DNA of 64,000 nucleotides from Hymenobacter ginkgonis (GCF_009755225.1 NZ_WQKZ01000001.1:1240001-1304000); one strand, 5' to 3'. Positions 44,244 to 53,566 are shown, counted from the stretch's first letter. Program-made: numbers and translations. The notes: generated by a model not told the origin, from the letters alone.

Positions 44244-45272
44244 ATGCCTAAACTAATTGATTATCCTCGCACTAGCTACACCGGTGCCTGGGAAGTAGCT
44301 GAAGTAGTAGACGATACGGGCGGTAAATGTGCCCTGGAGACCTGCGCTCGAAAGCTTAACCGTAAAGTAAGTGGCTCTTTTAAAGCAATAGTAGGCTCCG
44401 CTGTAAAATTTGGTTTACTAACCAGCAAACGCGAATTGCTAGCCACCACCACCCTTTTTCGGCGTATTAAGCACGCCTACGACAAGCAAGAAGAGTTAGT
44501 GTTTCACCGGGAGGCTTTTCTTACCCCCCCACTCTTCACCCAGCTCTGCCGCAAGTTTCGCTCACGTGAATTGCCCGTAGCTATGCTGGATGTACTACTC
44601 ATGCGCGAGTTTGGGGTAGAAGAAATCAATGCTCAGGGAGTCGCCAAAGCCTTCATCGATGGCGCCCACATGGTCAACTTACTTGATGAAAACAATGTGG
44701 TGGCCGACATCGACCAACTGGCCGCGCAGCAACCGCCTCGCCGTGAGCTAGCCAATCCCACACCCGCCACGAATGTATTCCGTCAGCTTCCTCCACCCCT
44801 ATTACCCGCGCAGGAGGAACCTGACGCTGACTCAGACGACTCAGCGGAAAGCGACGTGACCTCCGAGCCACAGCACCCCCCCCAGCCAATCGCTGCAGCA
44901 ACTACCGCCAACGCGCCCGTCCAAACAACACGCTTAGCACAACCCACGCTGCTACCACCCAGCCGCCCCGCCCCAGCCGCTACTAGCGACGCTATTGCGC
45001 ATTTATTTGGCTTAGGAGAGTCCTCCTCTGCTGCTACTACCCCGCCAACTGCCCCTAGGCACAGCGCCCACCCAAGCAACTTACCTACAGCAGCTGCGGC
45101 TACTGTAGCAGCCCCAATCCCCGCGGCCGACTCGGTAGCCACCTCAACGGCCCTTTTCCGTATACAATTGGCTGGCCCTGGTATGAATACGCAGTTAGAT
45201 GTAGTGGACGTCGAGGATTTAACACTAATCCGCGCGCTGCTTGACAAGATAGAGCGACAGTTAAAAAAATAA
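44244..45272 (+). CDS. Protein of unknown function, winged-helix-like N-terminus
   Basis: 342 residues from ATG 44244. The N-terminal 170 residues are helical with a repeated small-domain look (AWEVAEVVDDTGGKCALETCARKL, VSGSFKAIVGSAVKFGLLTSK, PLFTQLCRKFRSRELPVAMLDVLLMREFGV); I read it as winged-helix-like, without a family match. A long Pro/Ala/Thr/Ser linker (about 175-300) leads to a short C-terminal beta-helical piece. Codon use is lower in GC than the window. Divergent from the HipA-like pair, with the inverted repeat between them, so it could be the third part of the same island. Confidence 0.6.
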   Translation: MPKLIDYPRTSYTGAWEVAEVVDDTGGKCALETCARKLNRKVSGSFKAIVGSAVKFGLLTSKRELLATTTLFRRIKHAYDKQEELVFHREAFLTPPLFTQLCRKFRSRELPVAMLDVLLMREFGVEEINAQGVAKAFIDGAHMVNLLDENNVVADIDQLAAQQPPRRELANPTPATNVFRQLPPPLLPAQEEPDADSDDSAESDVTSEPQHPPQPIAAATTANAPVQTTRLAQPTLLPPSRPAPAATSDAIAHLFGLGESSSAATTPPTAPRHSAHPSNLPTAAAATVAAPIPAADSVATSTALFRIQLAGPGMNTQLDVVDVEDLTLIRALLDKIERQLKK

Positions 45273-45340
45273 CCTCCTGATTAACAGACCAAAATCTGAC
45301 TGTATTTAAATTATGTTAAATTGAAGGTAATTCCTTCAAA

Positions 45341-45374
45341 AAGGCCGCCTGCTTTGAACGCAGGCGGCCTTTTT
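45341..45374. terminator. Bidirectional terminator
   Basis: AAGGCCGCCTGC (45341-45352), a TTTGAAC loop and GCAGGCGGCCTT (45360-45371), with A5 and T5 flanks. It separates the convergent 44244 gene and hisIE. Confidence 0.9.
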
Positions 45375-45397
45375 GAAATTATTAGTTAGCTCCTACT

Positions 45398-46102
45398 CTA
45401 CTCCGGCAGCGGCCGGCGGTGCCCCGCTCCGATACGCTGGTGCCGCTGGTGCAGGACGGCCAACATTTCGTCCAACGACGAGCCCGACGCCCGCAACAAC
45501 ACTAACAGGTGGTACACCAAGTCGGCGGCCTCCCCTGCCACGCCAGCCCGGTTACCAGCCATGGCATCAATAATTGTTTCGACGGCCTCTTCCCCCACCT
45601 TTTGGGCAATACGCGCCAAGCCTTTCTCGAACAAGCGCACGGTGTAGGAACCTGGCTCTTCGGCTGGATGCAGGCGCCGCCGCTCGATAAGACGGTCTAA
45701 CTCCACCAACAAGCCTACAGCCGGGGCGGGCATCCCTACCCCCACCGGCACCGGCCCGGGGTGGCCACTGAGGGAGGCACCTATCTCTTGGGGCACCTCG
45801 CTCTCGAAGCAGCTGGTGGTGCCGCGGTGGCAGGTGGGGCCGTCGGGGCGAGCCCGCACCAACACGGCGTCTTGGTCGCAGTCGGCATGCAAGCTTACTA
45901 CCTGCAGGTAATTGCCGCTAGTCTCGCCCTTGGTCCAGAGGCGATTTTTGGAACGGGAATAAAAGGTGACCCGTCCCTGAGCCTGCGTTTGCTGCCAGGC
46001 TTCGGTATTGAAATACCCCAGCATCAGGACCTGCCCAGTATCGGCATCCTGCACGATGGCGGGGATAAGCTGGTCGGGCATTTTTTGAAAGTCTAACTCC
46101 AT
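45398..46102 (-). CDS. hisIE: Phosphoribosyl-AMP cyclohydrolase / phosphoribosyl-ATP pyrophosphatase
   Basis: 234 residues from ATG 46102. The N-terminal HisI domain (about 1-115) has VLMLGYFNTEAWQQT, YSRSKNRLWTKGETSGN and the zinc/metal stretch HADCDQDAVLVRARPDGPTCHRG. The C-terminal HisE domain (about 135-230) has GSYTVRLFEKGLARIAQKVGEEAVETIIDA. It carries out steps 2 and 3 of histidine synthesis and is the last gene of the operon, after a 135 bp gap from hisF. Confidence 0.96.
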   Translation of the reverse strand: MELDFQKMPDQLIPAIVQDADTGQVLMLGYFNTEAWQQTQAQGRVTFYSRSKNRLWTKGETSGNYLQVVSLHADCDQDAVLVRARPDGPTCHRGTTSCFESEVPQEIGASLSGHPGPVPVGVGMPAPAVGLLVELDRLIERRRLHPAEEPGSYTVRLFEKGLARIAQKVGEEAVETIIDAMAGNRAGVAGEAADLVYHLLVLLRASGSSLDEMLAVLHQRHQRIGAGHRRPLPE

Positions 46103-46237
46103 AAGTTGACGCAGCGGCCAGCGCTGCGGATTTAAGTGCGGCCGCAAACGCGGCGTGAAGAAAGCGGCTGGAGCGAGCCAGGCCAGCAACGGCAACTGGT
46201 AAGGTAAGTAGGGGCCCCTGCACTAGGTGCGCCCCTC

Positions 46238-47023
46238 CTACCCCACTGGCCGCATCGCAACCCCCTCGGCCAGCAAGTAGTTTTTGAGCCCAGCCACTGA
46301 GAGGTCGCCAAAGTGAAAGACGCTGGCGGCAAGCGCCGCATCGGCCCCGCCAGGCAACAGAATATCGCGAAAATGCGGGGCGGCCCCTGCCCCACCCGAG
46401 GCAATAACCGGCACGCCCACCGCCGCCGCTACCCCCCGCGTGAGGCACAAGGCGTACCCATCCCGGGTGCCGTCGTGGCTCATGGAGGTCAGCAGAATTT
46501 CGCCGGCGCCGCGCGCGGCAGCTTCGCGGCACCAGGCCACGGCCTCGCGGCCAGCGGGGTGGCGGCCGCCGTGGGTAAATACTTCCCAGGCCTCCTCGGT
46601 GGGGGTAGCGGCCGCTTCGTTGGTTTGGCGGGCATCGACGGCCACCACAATGCACTGGCTGCCGAAGCGCCGGGCTAACTCATCAATCAAGCCGGGTTCG
46701 CGCAGCACCGACGAATTAAGACTCACCTTGTCGGCACCATTGAGCAGGAGCGCTTCCACGTCGGCCACCGCGCCAATCCCGCCGCCCACCGTGAAGGGAA
46801 TATTGACCTCGCGAGCCACGTGGCGCACCAACTCGAGAAGGGTACGGCGCTTCTCCACCGTAGCCGTGATGTCGAGCAGGACCAACTCGTCAATGCCCTC
46901 TTGGGCATAGCGGGCAGCCAGGGCCACCGGGTCGCCGGCGTCGCGCAAGTTCACAAAGTTGGTACCCTTGACGGTGCGACCATTCTGCACGTCGAGGCAG
47001 GCAATGAGGCGTTTGGTGAGCAT
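46238..47023 (-). CDS. hisF: Imidazole glycerol phosphate synthase, cyclase subunit
   Basis: 261 residues. (beta-alpha)8 barrel with catalytic D11 in RLIACLDVQNGRTVKGTNF, IPFTVGGGI, and DGTRDGYALCL after the second catalytic Asp region. It takes ammonia from HisH and forms IGP and AICAR. Tandem with hisA and the other his genes, all minus strand. 78 bp from hisA. Confidence 0.97.
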   Translation of the reverse strand: MLTKRLIACLDVQNGRTVKGTNFVNLRDAGDPVALAARYAQEGIDELVLLDITATVEKRRTLLELVRHVAREVNIPFTVGGGIGAVADVEALLLNGADKVSLNSSVLREPGLIDELARRFGSQCIVVAVDARQTNEAAATPTEEAWEVFTHGGRHPAGREAVAWCREAAARGAGEILLTSMSHDGTRDGYALCLTRGVAAAVGVPVIASGGAGAAPHFRDILLPGGADAALAASVFHFGDLSVAGLKNYLLAEGVAMRPVG

Positions 47024-47101
47024 AAACTAGTGGGTAGGGTATTAACGAATTTAAACTTCCTCAACCGGTTGGAATGAGCAAGAACTAAGACATGGGCCCG
47101 C

Positions 47102-47824
47102 CTAACGCTGCCACTCGCTCCGCAGGTCAGCCTCCGTAAGAGTGCCCTCGTAAATAGCCTTGCCGATAATGGCCCCCGCCATGCCTACCTCCCGCATCTC
47201 TGCCACATCGGCCACCGTCGTGACGCCGCCACTGGCCACGAACTGCGCCGCTGGGAACTGCCGCCGCAATGCGGTGTAGGTATCGGTGGCGGGGCCTTGG
47301 AGCTGGCCATCACGGCTCACATCGGTGCAGATGAAGGTAGTAGCGCCCGCCGCTAGGTAGGCGGCAATGAACTCGGGTAGGCGCTGGCTGCTCTGCTCGG
47401 TCCAGGCACTCACGGCGATGTAGTCGCCCTTAAAATCGGCCCCGATAATAATGCGTTCGGCCCCAAAGCGCGCCAGCCACTCCCCTACCAAGGCGGGCTC
47501 ACGGGCCGCAATACTACCCGCCGTCAGCTGTGCCGCCCCGGCCGCAAACGCTTGCTCGGCCGCCCCCGTCGTTTGAATGCCCCCGCCAAAATCAATGTGT
47601 AAGCCGGTATGCCGGGCAATGCGCTCGAGTACCGACAGTTGGCGCGGCTCCCGGGCCCGCGCCCCATCTAGGTCAACCAAGTGCAGGCGCTTAGCCCCCA
47701 GCTGCTCGAAGTACTGCGCTTGGGCCAGGGGGTCGGCGGCATAGGTCGTCTGGCGGGCAAAGTCGCCGCCCGTCAGGCGTACGCACGAACCAGCGATAAG
47801 GTCAATAGCAGGAATTATATCCAT
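47102..47824 (-). CDS. hisA: ProFAR isomerase
   Basis: 240 residues. MDIIPAIDLIAGSCVRLTGGDFARQTTYAADP is the classic HisA start, with catalytic D8. Second barrel half: IDFGGGIQTTG and TFICTDVSRDGQLQGP (catalytic Asp). It isomerises ProFAR to PRFAR. 61 bp after hisH. Confidence 0.97.
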   Translation of the reverse strand: MDIIPAIDLIAGSCVRLTGGDFARQTTYAADPLAQAQYFEQLGAKRLHLVDLDGARAREPRQLSVLERIARHTGLHIDFGGGIQTTGAAEQAFAAGAAQLTAGSIAAREPALVGEWLARFGAERIIIGADFKGDYIAVSAWTEQSSQRLPEFIAAYLAAGATTFICTDVSRDGQLQGPATDTYTALRRQFPAAQFVASGGVTTVADVAEMREVGMAGAIIGKAIYEGTLTEADLRSEWQR

Positions 47825-47885
47825 TTGTTAAATGTGAGTGTAGACAAGTGGGAGCCCGCACTTACACCATTTGAGTAAATACTAA

Positions 47886-48551
47886 TTACGTGAGGTCACC
47901 CGTCAAAAAATTACGGAGAATCAATTCCCCTACCGGCCCGCTTTTCTCCACGTGGAATTGCACGCCGTAGAAGTTGCGATGGCGCACCCCAGCACTGAAG
48001 GGCACCCCGGCCGGATAGCTGGCCTGGGCAATGGTGTATTCGCCAACTGGTGCGTGGTAGCTATGCACAAAGTACACGTAGTCGGCGGGTTCTGCGGCAC
48101 GGGGGGGTAGGACAGCCGGCTGAGCCGCAGACCCTCCCACTAGCCCCGCAAAGAGCGGCGTGTGCAAGTCGTGAAGGTTATTCCAACCCATGTGCGGCAC
48201 CTTGTGGCTCGCATCAGGGGGCGTAAAGCGCACTACGTCGAAGGGGAGCATGCCTAATAACGGCGTGCCACCAGCGGGACCTTCGTCGCTGTGGCGGCCC
48301 AGTAGCTGCATCCCCAAGCAGATACCCAGGAAGGGCTGCGTCAGCGTAGGCAACAACTGGTCGAGGCCAGCGGCGCGCAGGGAACGCATGGCCGAGCTAG
48401 CCTCGCCCTCGCCCGGAAACAACACACGGTCCGCCTGGCGAATAACGTCCGGGTCCGACGTTAGCGTGGCCGTAGTTACGCCCAGCCGCTCAAGCGCAAA
48501 CAGCACGGACTGCACGTTGCCGCCCTGGTAATCAATAACAGCAATGTTCAT
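47886..48551 (-). CDS. hisH: Imidazole glycerol phosphate synthase, glutaminase subunit
   Basis: 221 residues. Class I glutamine amidotransferase with nucleophile C78 (FLGICLGMQLLG) and the H200/E202 pair (YGVQFHVEKSG). It releases ammonia for HisF. About 58 bp after hisB in the transcript. Confidence 0.97.
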   Translation of the reverse strand: MNIAVIDYQGGNVQSVLFALERLGVTTATLTSDPDVIRQADRVLFPGEGEASSAMRSLRAAGLDQLLPTLTQPFLGICLGMQLLGRHSDEGPAGGTPLLGMLPFDVVRFTPPDASHKVPHMGWNNLHDLHTPLFAGLVGGSAAQPAVLPPRAAEPADYVYFVHSYHAPVGEYTIAQASYPAGVPFSAGVRHRNFYGVQFHVEKSGPVGELILRNFLTGDLT

Positions 48552-48609
48552 GTTAAAACATTTGGTAAAAATTAATTTTTGCTAGATTTATCCAAATGAT
48601 TTATGCGGG

Positions 48610-49743
48610 TTACAAAATTCCTTTCGTGCTCGGAATCACATGCTGCCCCGCGGGGTCGCGCACCAGCGCCATTTTAATAGACTTGGCAACGGCCTTGAAG
48701 ATGGCTTCTATTTTGTGGTGCTCGTTGTCGCCCTCACACTTAATATTGAGGTTGCAGCGCGCCGCATCGGAGAAGCTTTTGAAGAAATGGTAAAACAGCT
48801 CGGTCGGTACATCACCTATCCGCTCGCGGCGGAAGTCGGCAGCCCAAACCAGCCACGGCCGGCCTGAAAAGTCGATGGCCGCCTGGGCCAGCGCATCGTC
48901 CATGGGGAGCAGGAAGCCGTAGCGGTTCACGCCGCGCTTATCCCCAAGCGCCTCGTGGTAGGCGGCGCCAAGGGCGATGGCCGTGTCTTCCACGGTGTGG
49001 TGCTCATCAATATGCAAATCGCCGTGGGTCCGCACGTGCAGGTCACAACCACTGTGCTTACCCAATTGGTCTAACATATGGTCAAAGAAACCGAGCCCCG
49101 TTTGGCAGTCCGTATGGCCGGTGCCATCGAGGTTGAGAATCACTTCGATGCGCGTCTCGTTGGTATTACGCATCACGTGGGCCCGGCGCGGCGGCCGGCG
49201 CAGGTGCTCATACACCGCCGCCCAGCTCGTGGTGCTCAGGGTAGCGCGCTCGTCGGCCTCCGCGTGCAGCAAGATGGAGCGACTGCCCAGGTTGTGCGCC
49301 ATCTCTACGTCGGTGCTACGGTCCCCGATGACATAGGAGTGCGCCAGGTCGTAGCCATTGGCTGGGTCGAGGTAGCGCGTGAGCATAGCTGTACCCGGCT
49401 TGCGCGTGGGCGCCGGCGCGTGGGCAAAGCTGCGGTCAATGAGAATGTCGGCGAACGCTACCCCCTCCCCTGCCAGTATGTCGAGCATCTTTTGTTGGTA
49501 GGGCCAGAAGGTATCCTCGGGGTAGCTGGCAGTGCCCAAGCCATCCTGGTTGGTGACGAGCACCAACTCGTACTCGCCGTCGCGGGCTAGCTGGGCCAGC
49601 GCCGTAATAGCGCCGGGCACGAAGTCAAATTTATCCCAGGCATCAATCTGGAAGTCGGTCGGCGGCTCGATAAGGATGGTGCCGTCGCGGTCAATGAACA
49701 ATACCTTTTTCACAAACGAAGAATTAGCAAATGGAGCAGTCAA
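48610..49743 (-). CDS. hisB: Histidinol-phosphatase / imidazole glycerol-phosphate dehydratase
   Basis: 377 residues. Bifunctional: an N-terminal HAD phosphatase ([19 protein letters not shown]18 and D20) and a C-terminal IGPD domain (about 196 onward) with [41 protein letters not shown], and [10 protein letters not shown]. HisC and HisB form the late steps. Its ATG is 9 bp from the hisC stop. Confidence 0.97.
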   Translation of the reverse strand: MTAPFANSSFVKKVLFIDRDGTILIEPPTDFQIDAWDKFDFVPGAITALAQLARDGEYELVLVTNQDGLGTASYPEDTFWPYQQKMLDILAGEGVAFADILIDRSFAHAPAPTRKPGTAMLTRYLDPANGYDLAHSYVIGDRSTDVEMAHNLGSRSILLHAEADERATLSTTSWAAVYEHLRRPPRRAHVMRNTNETRIEVILNLDGTGHTDCQTGLGFFDHMLDQLGKHSGCDLHVRTHGDLHIDEHHTVEDTAIALGAAYHEALGDKRGVNRYGFLLPMDDALAQAAIDFSGRPWLVWAADFRRERIGDVPTELFYHFFKSFSDAARCNLNIKCEGDNEHHKIEAIFKAVAKSIKMALVRDPAGQHVIPSTKGIL

Positions 49744-49752
49744 ACGGGAAAC

Positions 49753-50808
49753 TTACGCCGGAAACGCGCGCAGCGCCGCCAGCAACGTTTCATTCTCGGC
49801 GGCCGAGCCGACGGTGAGTCGCAGCGTGCCCGCGCAGCCAGGCTGGGTAGTACGGTTGCGCACCACGATGCCCTGGCGCAGCAAGTAGTCATACACGGCC
49901 GTGGCATCGGGGCGAAAGCGCACCAGCAGGAAGTTGGCATCCGAGGGAAATACCTCGGCCACGATAGGCAGCGCGGGCAGGCGCTCGGCTAGCCACGTAC
50001 GGCCGGCCAATAGCTGCTGGCGCAGTTCTTCAAAGTGAGGGGCCGCCGCCAGCGCCGCCAACGCATGCTGCTGGGTAGCCTCCGAGATATTGTAGGGCGG
50101 CTTAATTTTATTGAGGTAGCCGATGATTTCCGGCGCGGCGAAGGCCATGCCCAGTCGCAGGCCTGCCAGGCCCCAGGCCTTGGAAAAGGTTTGCAGCACC
50201 ACTAGGTTGGGAAATTCGGCGAGCCGAGTCGTCCAACTGGGGGTAGCAGCGAAGTCGGCGTAGGCTTCGTCCACCACCACCAGGCCGCGAAAACCGCGCA
50301 GGATTTCCGCAATGGCCGCGGCGTGCAGCAAATTACCGGTGGGGTTATTGGGCGAGCAGAGAAACACCAGCTTCGCCGGGGAAGCTAGCACGCCGGCCAC
50401 GATGTCGGGCGAAAGCTGAAAATCGGCCGTCAGCGGCAGGCGCTCGAGGCGCACGTCGTTGAGGTTGGCCGCTACCTCGTACATGCCGTAGGTGGGGGGT
50501 AGCAGCAAAATGCTATCGGCGCCGCCGGGCGTGCAGGTGAGGCGCACCAGCAGGTCGATGGCTTCATCGGAGCCGTTGCCCAAGAAAATCTGCGCCGGCT
50601 CTACCCCCTTCAACTCGGCCAGTTCGGCCTTCACGGCGCGCTGCAAAGGGTCGGGGTAGCGATTGAACTGCGTGGGCCCCGCGCTGCCCAGGCTGTTCTC
50701 GTTGGCGTCGAGCATCACCTGGGCCTCGCCCGTGAATTCATCACGGGCCGACGAGTACGGTTTCATAGCCCGGATATTGGGCCGAATCAGGGTTTCTAAC
50801 TCAAACAT
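49753..50808 (-). CDS. hisC: Histidinol-phosphate aminotransferase
   Basis: 351 residues. Fold type I PLP aminotransferase: LDANENSLGS, FLGNGSDEAIDLL, FLCSPNNPTGNLL, VVVDEAYADF and the PLP lysine K210 in TFSKAWGLAGLRLG. 27 bp after hisD in the transcript. Confidence 0.97.
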   Translation of the reverse strand: MFELETLIRPNIRAMKPYSSARDEFTGEAQVMLDANENSLGSAGPTQFNRYPDPLQRAVKAELAELKGVEPAQIFLGNGSDEAIDLLVRLTCTPGGADSILLLPPTYGMYEVAANLNDVRLERLPLTADFQLSPDIVAGVLASPAKLVFLCSPNNPTGNLLHAAAIAEILRGFRGLVVVDEAYADFAATPSWTTRLAEFPNLVVLQTFSKAWGLAGLRLGMAFAAPEIIGYLNKIKPPYNISEATQQHALAALAAAPHFEELRQQLLAGRTWLAERLPALPIVAEVFPSDANFLLVRFRPDATAVYDYLLRQGIVVRNRTTQPGCAGTLRLTVGSAAENETLLAALRAFPA

Positions 50809-50835
50809 AGCGAAAGCATTACTAAGCCTACCCCC

Positions 50836-52140
50836 CTACTGCTGGGCCAGGGCCAGCCGCCGCACGGCCACGGCCTGGGCGTGGGCCCGCAAGCCCTCGG
50901 CCTCGGCCATAGTTTCGACCACGGGGGCCAGGGCGGCCAGGCCGGCGGGCGCCAGTTGCTGGAAGGTGATTTTTTTATAAAACGAATCGAGCGACACGCC
51001 GCTGTAGGCCCGCGCGTAGCCGCCGGTGGGCAGCGTGTGGTTGGTGCCCGAAGCGTAGTCGCCCACGGCTTCCGGCGTGAAATGGCCCATGAACACCGAG
51101 CCCGCGTTGATAATGCCGGCGGCCAGGTCTTCGGGCGTTGCCACAGCCAGGATGAGGTGCTCGGGGGCGTACTGATTACTGAATTCCAGCATCGCCGCTC
51201 CATCGGGCAGCAACACGGCGCGGCTTTCGACCAAGGCCTGCCGGGCAATTTCGGCGCGGGGCAGCAGCGGCAATTGGCGCGCCAGCTCGGCCACCACTTG
51301 GGTAAGGATGGCCTCGGAATCGGTGAGCAAAACGACTTGTGAATCGGGGCCGTGCTCGGCCTGTGACAATAAATCGGCCGCCACGAACACCGGGTTGGCA
51401 CTGGCATCGGCGATGACGAGCACTTCGGAAGGGCCGGCCGGCATATCAATCGCTACCCCCCGCTGGGCGGCCAACTGCTTGGCGGCGGTCACGTAGCGGT
51501 TGCCGGGGCCAAAAATCTTGTCCACGGCGGGTACCGTAGCGGTGCCCACCGTGAGGGCGGCCACGGCCTGCGCGCCCCCCGCTTTGACAATGGTCGTCAG
51601 GCCCAGCTCGTGGGCGGCAAACAAAATGGCCGGCGCAATGTGCCCGGTGCCGCGGCTGGGCGGCGTGCAGAGCACGATTTGGCGGCAGCCCGCCAGCCGG
51701 GCCGGCACGCCCAGCATTAATAAGGTACTGAACAACGGCGCCGACCCCCCGGGAATGTAGAGGCCCACCCGCGGCACGGCCACGCTGCGGCGCCAGCAGC
51801 GCACACCGGGCATGGTTTCGACCACCGCCTCAACTTCGGCGGGGCGCTGGGCGGCGTGAAAGGCTTCGATGTTGTGGCGCGCCTGCCGGATGGCAGCTTG
51901 CAGCGCGGGCGGCACCTGGGCAGCGCCCGCGGCTAGTTCGGCGGGGCTCACCAGCAGGTCGGACAGGGTGGGCACGCCGTCGAGTTCGGCGGCGTACTGG
52001 CGCAGGGCCTCGTCGCCGCGCCGGGCTACCTCGTCGAAAATTTCGCCGGCGCGGGCGAGCACGGCGGCATTGCTGTCGGGCAGTGGGCGCTGCTGGAGCG
52101 CTGCCCACTGGGCCGGGTCGGGATGGCGGAAAATCTGCAT
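50836..52140 (-). CDS. hisD: Histidinol dehydrogenase
   Basis: 434 residues from ATG 52140; the frame to 52263 would run through a repeat element and is not used. Motifs: VPRVGLYIPGGSAPLFSTLLMLGVPARLAGC, VVKAGGAQAVAALTVGT, DKIFGPGNRYVTAAK, MPAGPSEVLVIADASANPVFVAADLLSQAEHGPDSQ (the zinc-binding region) and NHTLPTGGYAR. It oxidises histidinol to histidine. An interspersed repeat separates it from hisG. Confidence 0.97.
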   Translation of the reverse strand: MQIFRHPDPAQWAALQQRPLPDSNAAVLARAGEIFDEVARRGDEALRQYAAELDGVPTLSDLLVSPAELAAGAAQVPPALQAAIRQARHNIEAFHAAQRPAEVEAVVETMPGVRCWRRSVAVPRVGLYIPGGSAPLFSTLLMLGVPARLAGCRQIVLCTPPSRGTGHIAPAILFAAHELGLTTIVKAGGAQAVAALTVGTATVPAVDKIFGPGNRYVTAAKQLAAQRGVAIDMPAGPSEVLVIADASANPVFVAADLLSQAEHGPDSQVVLLTDSEAILTQVVAELARQLPLLPRAEIARQALVESRAVLLPDGAAMLEFSNQYAPEHLILAVATPEDLAAGIINAGSVFMGHFTPEAVGDYASGTNHTLPTGGYARAYSGVSLDSFYKKITFQQLAPAGLAALAPVVETMAEAEGLRAHAQAVAVRRLALAQQ

Positions 52141-52149
52141 AGCAACATC

Positions 52150-52261
52150 GTTTGTCCTGCTGAGCTGGCCGAAGCAACTCGCGGGTAGCCGCAGCCAAGG
52201 TGGTTGAACACTTACGCTACTACCCCCTGCCAGCCGCCGCGGCCAACGCAGCAGGACGTTC
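52150..52261. repeat. REP-like interspersed element, copy 1
   Basis: Imperfect inverted repeat inside the his operon, between hisG and hisD. One end reads GTCCTGCTGAGCTGGCCGAAGCA; the other end, on the opposite strand, reads GTCCTGCTGCGTTGGCCG. It resembles the element at 60246-60348. Confidence 0.6.
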
Positions 52262-52283
52262 ATTTTCTACTTAATCTCCTTAC

Positions 52284-53135
52284 CTAACCCACGCGCTTTT
52301 CGATGGGCAGCACCAGAATGCCTTCGGCCCCAATGGCTTGCAGCTCGCCAGCGATGTGCCAAAACTTATCTTCTTCTACCACCGACTGCACCGACACCCA
52401 GCCTTCTTCGGCCAAGGGCGTGACGGTGGGCGACTTGATGCCGGGCAGCAACGCCTTTACGGCGGCCAGGGCCGAGGTGGGGGCGTTGAGCACGATGTAC
52501 TTCGAGCGCTGGGCGCGGCGCACGGCCTGCATCCGGAAGCGTAGCTGGTCGAGTAGTTCCTGTTTGTCGGGGCTCAGGGTAGGCGCGGCGATGAGCACGG
52601 CCTCGGAGCGGAAAATGGTTTCGACTTCCCGCAGGCCATTGCCGAGCAGCGTCGAGCCGCTGCTCACGATGTCGCAGATGGCCTCGGCCAGCCCAATACT
52701 GGGCGCAATTTCCACCGAGCCGCTGATGGTGTGCAAGTTAGCCTGCACGCCCTCGCCCGCCAGGTAGTCGCCGAGCAGCTTGGGGTAGGACGTGGCAATG
52801 CTTTTGCCCTGCAAATCGGCCACCGAGTTGTACTCGGCGCCGCGGGGCACGGCCAAACTCAGGCGGCACTTGCTGAAGCCCAGGGCTTCGACTTCAAGGG
52901 CGGCGCAGCCGGCTTCTACCAGCACATTCTGCCCCACGATGCCGAGGTCGGCCACTCCATCCTGCACGTAGCCGGGAATATCGTCGTCGCGCAGGTACAG
53001 GATTTCAAGCGGGAAATTGCTGGCCTCGACTTTGAGTTTATACGAAGAAGAAACGAAGCTAATGCCGCACTCCCGGATGAGTTGCAGCGAGTCGTCCGAC
53101 AGGCGGCCGGACTTTTGGATGGCTAAACGAAGCAT
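52284..53135 (-). CDS. hisG: ATP phosphoribosyltransferase (long form)
   Basis: 283 residues from ATG 53135. The hexameric HisG_L form: LRLAIQKSGRLSDDSLQLIRECGI, DIPGYVQDGVADLGIVGQNVL, the PRPP loop GSVEIAPSIGLAEAICDIVSSGSTLLGNGL, and a C-terminal regulatory domain (about 210-283). It performs the first, feedback-inhibited step of histidine synthesis. First structural gene of the operon, downstream of the hisL leader. Confidence 0.97.
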   Translation of the reverse strand: MLRLAIQKSGRLSDDSLQLIRECGISFVSSSYKLKVEASNFPLEILYLRDDDIPGYVQDGVADLGIVGQNVLVEAGCAALEVEALGFSKCRLSLAVPRGAEYNSVADLQGKSIATSYPKLLGDYLAGEGVQANLHTISGSVEIAPSIGLAEAICDIVSSGSTLLGNGLREVETIFRSEAVLIAAPTLSPDKQELLDQLRFRMQAVRRAQRSKYIVLNAPTSALAAVKALLPGIKSPTVTPLAEEGWVSVQSVVEEDKFWHIAGELQAIGAEGILVLPIEKRVG

Positions 53136-53235
53136 GGTGGTGAAAGAAGCCAGCCGCTGACAAAAGAGCAACTAGCGGAACAGAAGGCGTACCCGTGGCA
53201 CGGGGCCAACCCGAAACGCCTTGTAAAAACCCGAA

Positions 53236-53278
53236 CGAAGAAAAGACTCCCCGGCGCAACCCAGGTGCGGTGGTGGAG
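53236..53278 (-). terminator. Candidate his attenuator terminator
   Basis: On the minus strand an imperfect stem (CTCC/GGAG, CC/GG and CGCA/TGCG around CCTGGGT) spans 53278-53247 and is followed by TCTTTTCTTCG. It lies between the leader peptide stop and hisG. A competing pair GGAGAC/GTCTCC (around 53334 and 53280) could form an antiterminator. The fold is a hand reading. Confidence 0.5.
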
Positions 53279-53334
53279 ACGCGAGCGGCTGACCCAGGGC
53301 TACGCGGTAGCGGCCAGCCCGGTTGCCCGGTCTC

Positions 53335-53466
53335 CTAGAGATGGTGGTGATGGTGCTGGGGCGCGGCCCCAACCGGCTGCCCGGCCCGCCCGGCCGCAGC
53401 CCAGCCCGAAGCAGGGGCGGGCAGCACGGGGCTGGTAGCGGGTGAAAAGCAGCGGGCGGTGGTCAT
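53335..53466 (-). CDS. hisL: his leader peptide with five consecutive His codons
   Basis: A 43-residue peptide from ATG 53466, too small for standard gene finders. It ends AAPQHHHHHL-stop, with His codons CAC CAT CAC CAC CAT in a row. Stalling of the ribosome at these codons when His-tRNA is low would control an attenuator upstream of hisG, the classical arrangement. The ATG lies 7 bp after a TACCTTTG box, so the RNA may be leaderless. The His run, its place before hisG and the terminator-like stem together make this a strong call. Confidence 0.85.
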   Translation of the reverse strand: MTTARCFSPATSPVLPAPASGWAAAGRAGQPVGAAPQHHHHHL

Positions 53467-53473
53467 CGTGGGG

Positions 53474-53481
53474 CAAAGGTA
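53474..53481 (-). promoter_or_regulatory. his operon promoter -7 box
   Basis: Minus-strand TACCTTTG (53481-53474), matching TAnnTTTG, with the leader ATG 7 bp beyond. No clear -33 TTG; a T-rich stretch lies upstream. Confidence 0.6.
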
Positions 53482-53566
53482 GGCCGACGGGCCGAATAAA
53501 AAAGCAGAAGTTGAGAAAAAGCCCTTTGGCCGCGGGTGGCCCCTACCCCCCTGGGGAGCGGTGAGC

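Noticed and set aside
53172..53372. Minus-strand frame overlapping the his leader region
   Set aside because: It reads the His-codon run out of frame; the frame from 53466 contains HHHHH and fits the attenuator.
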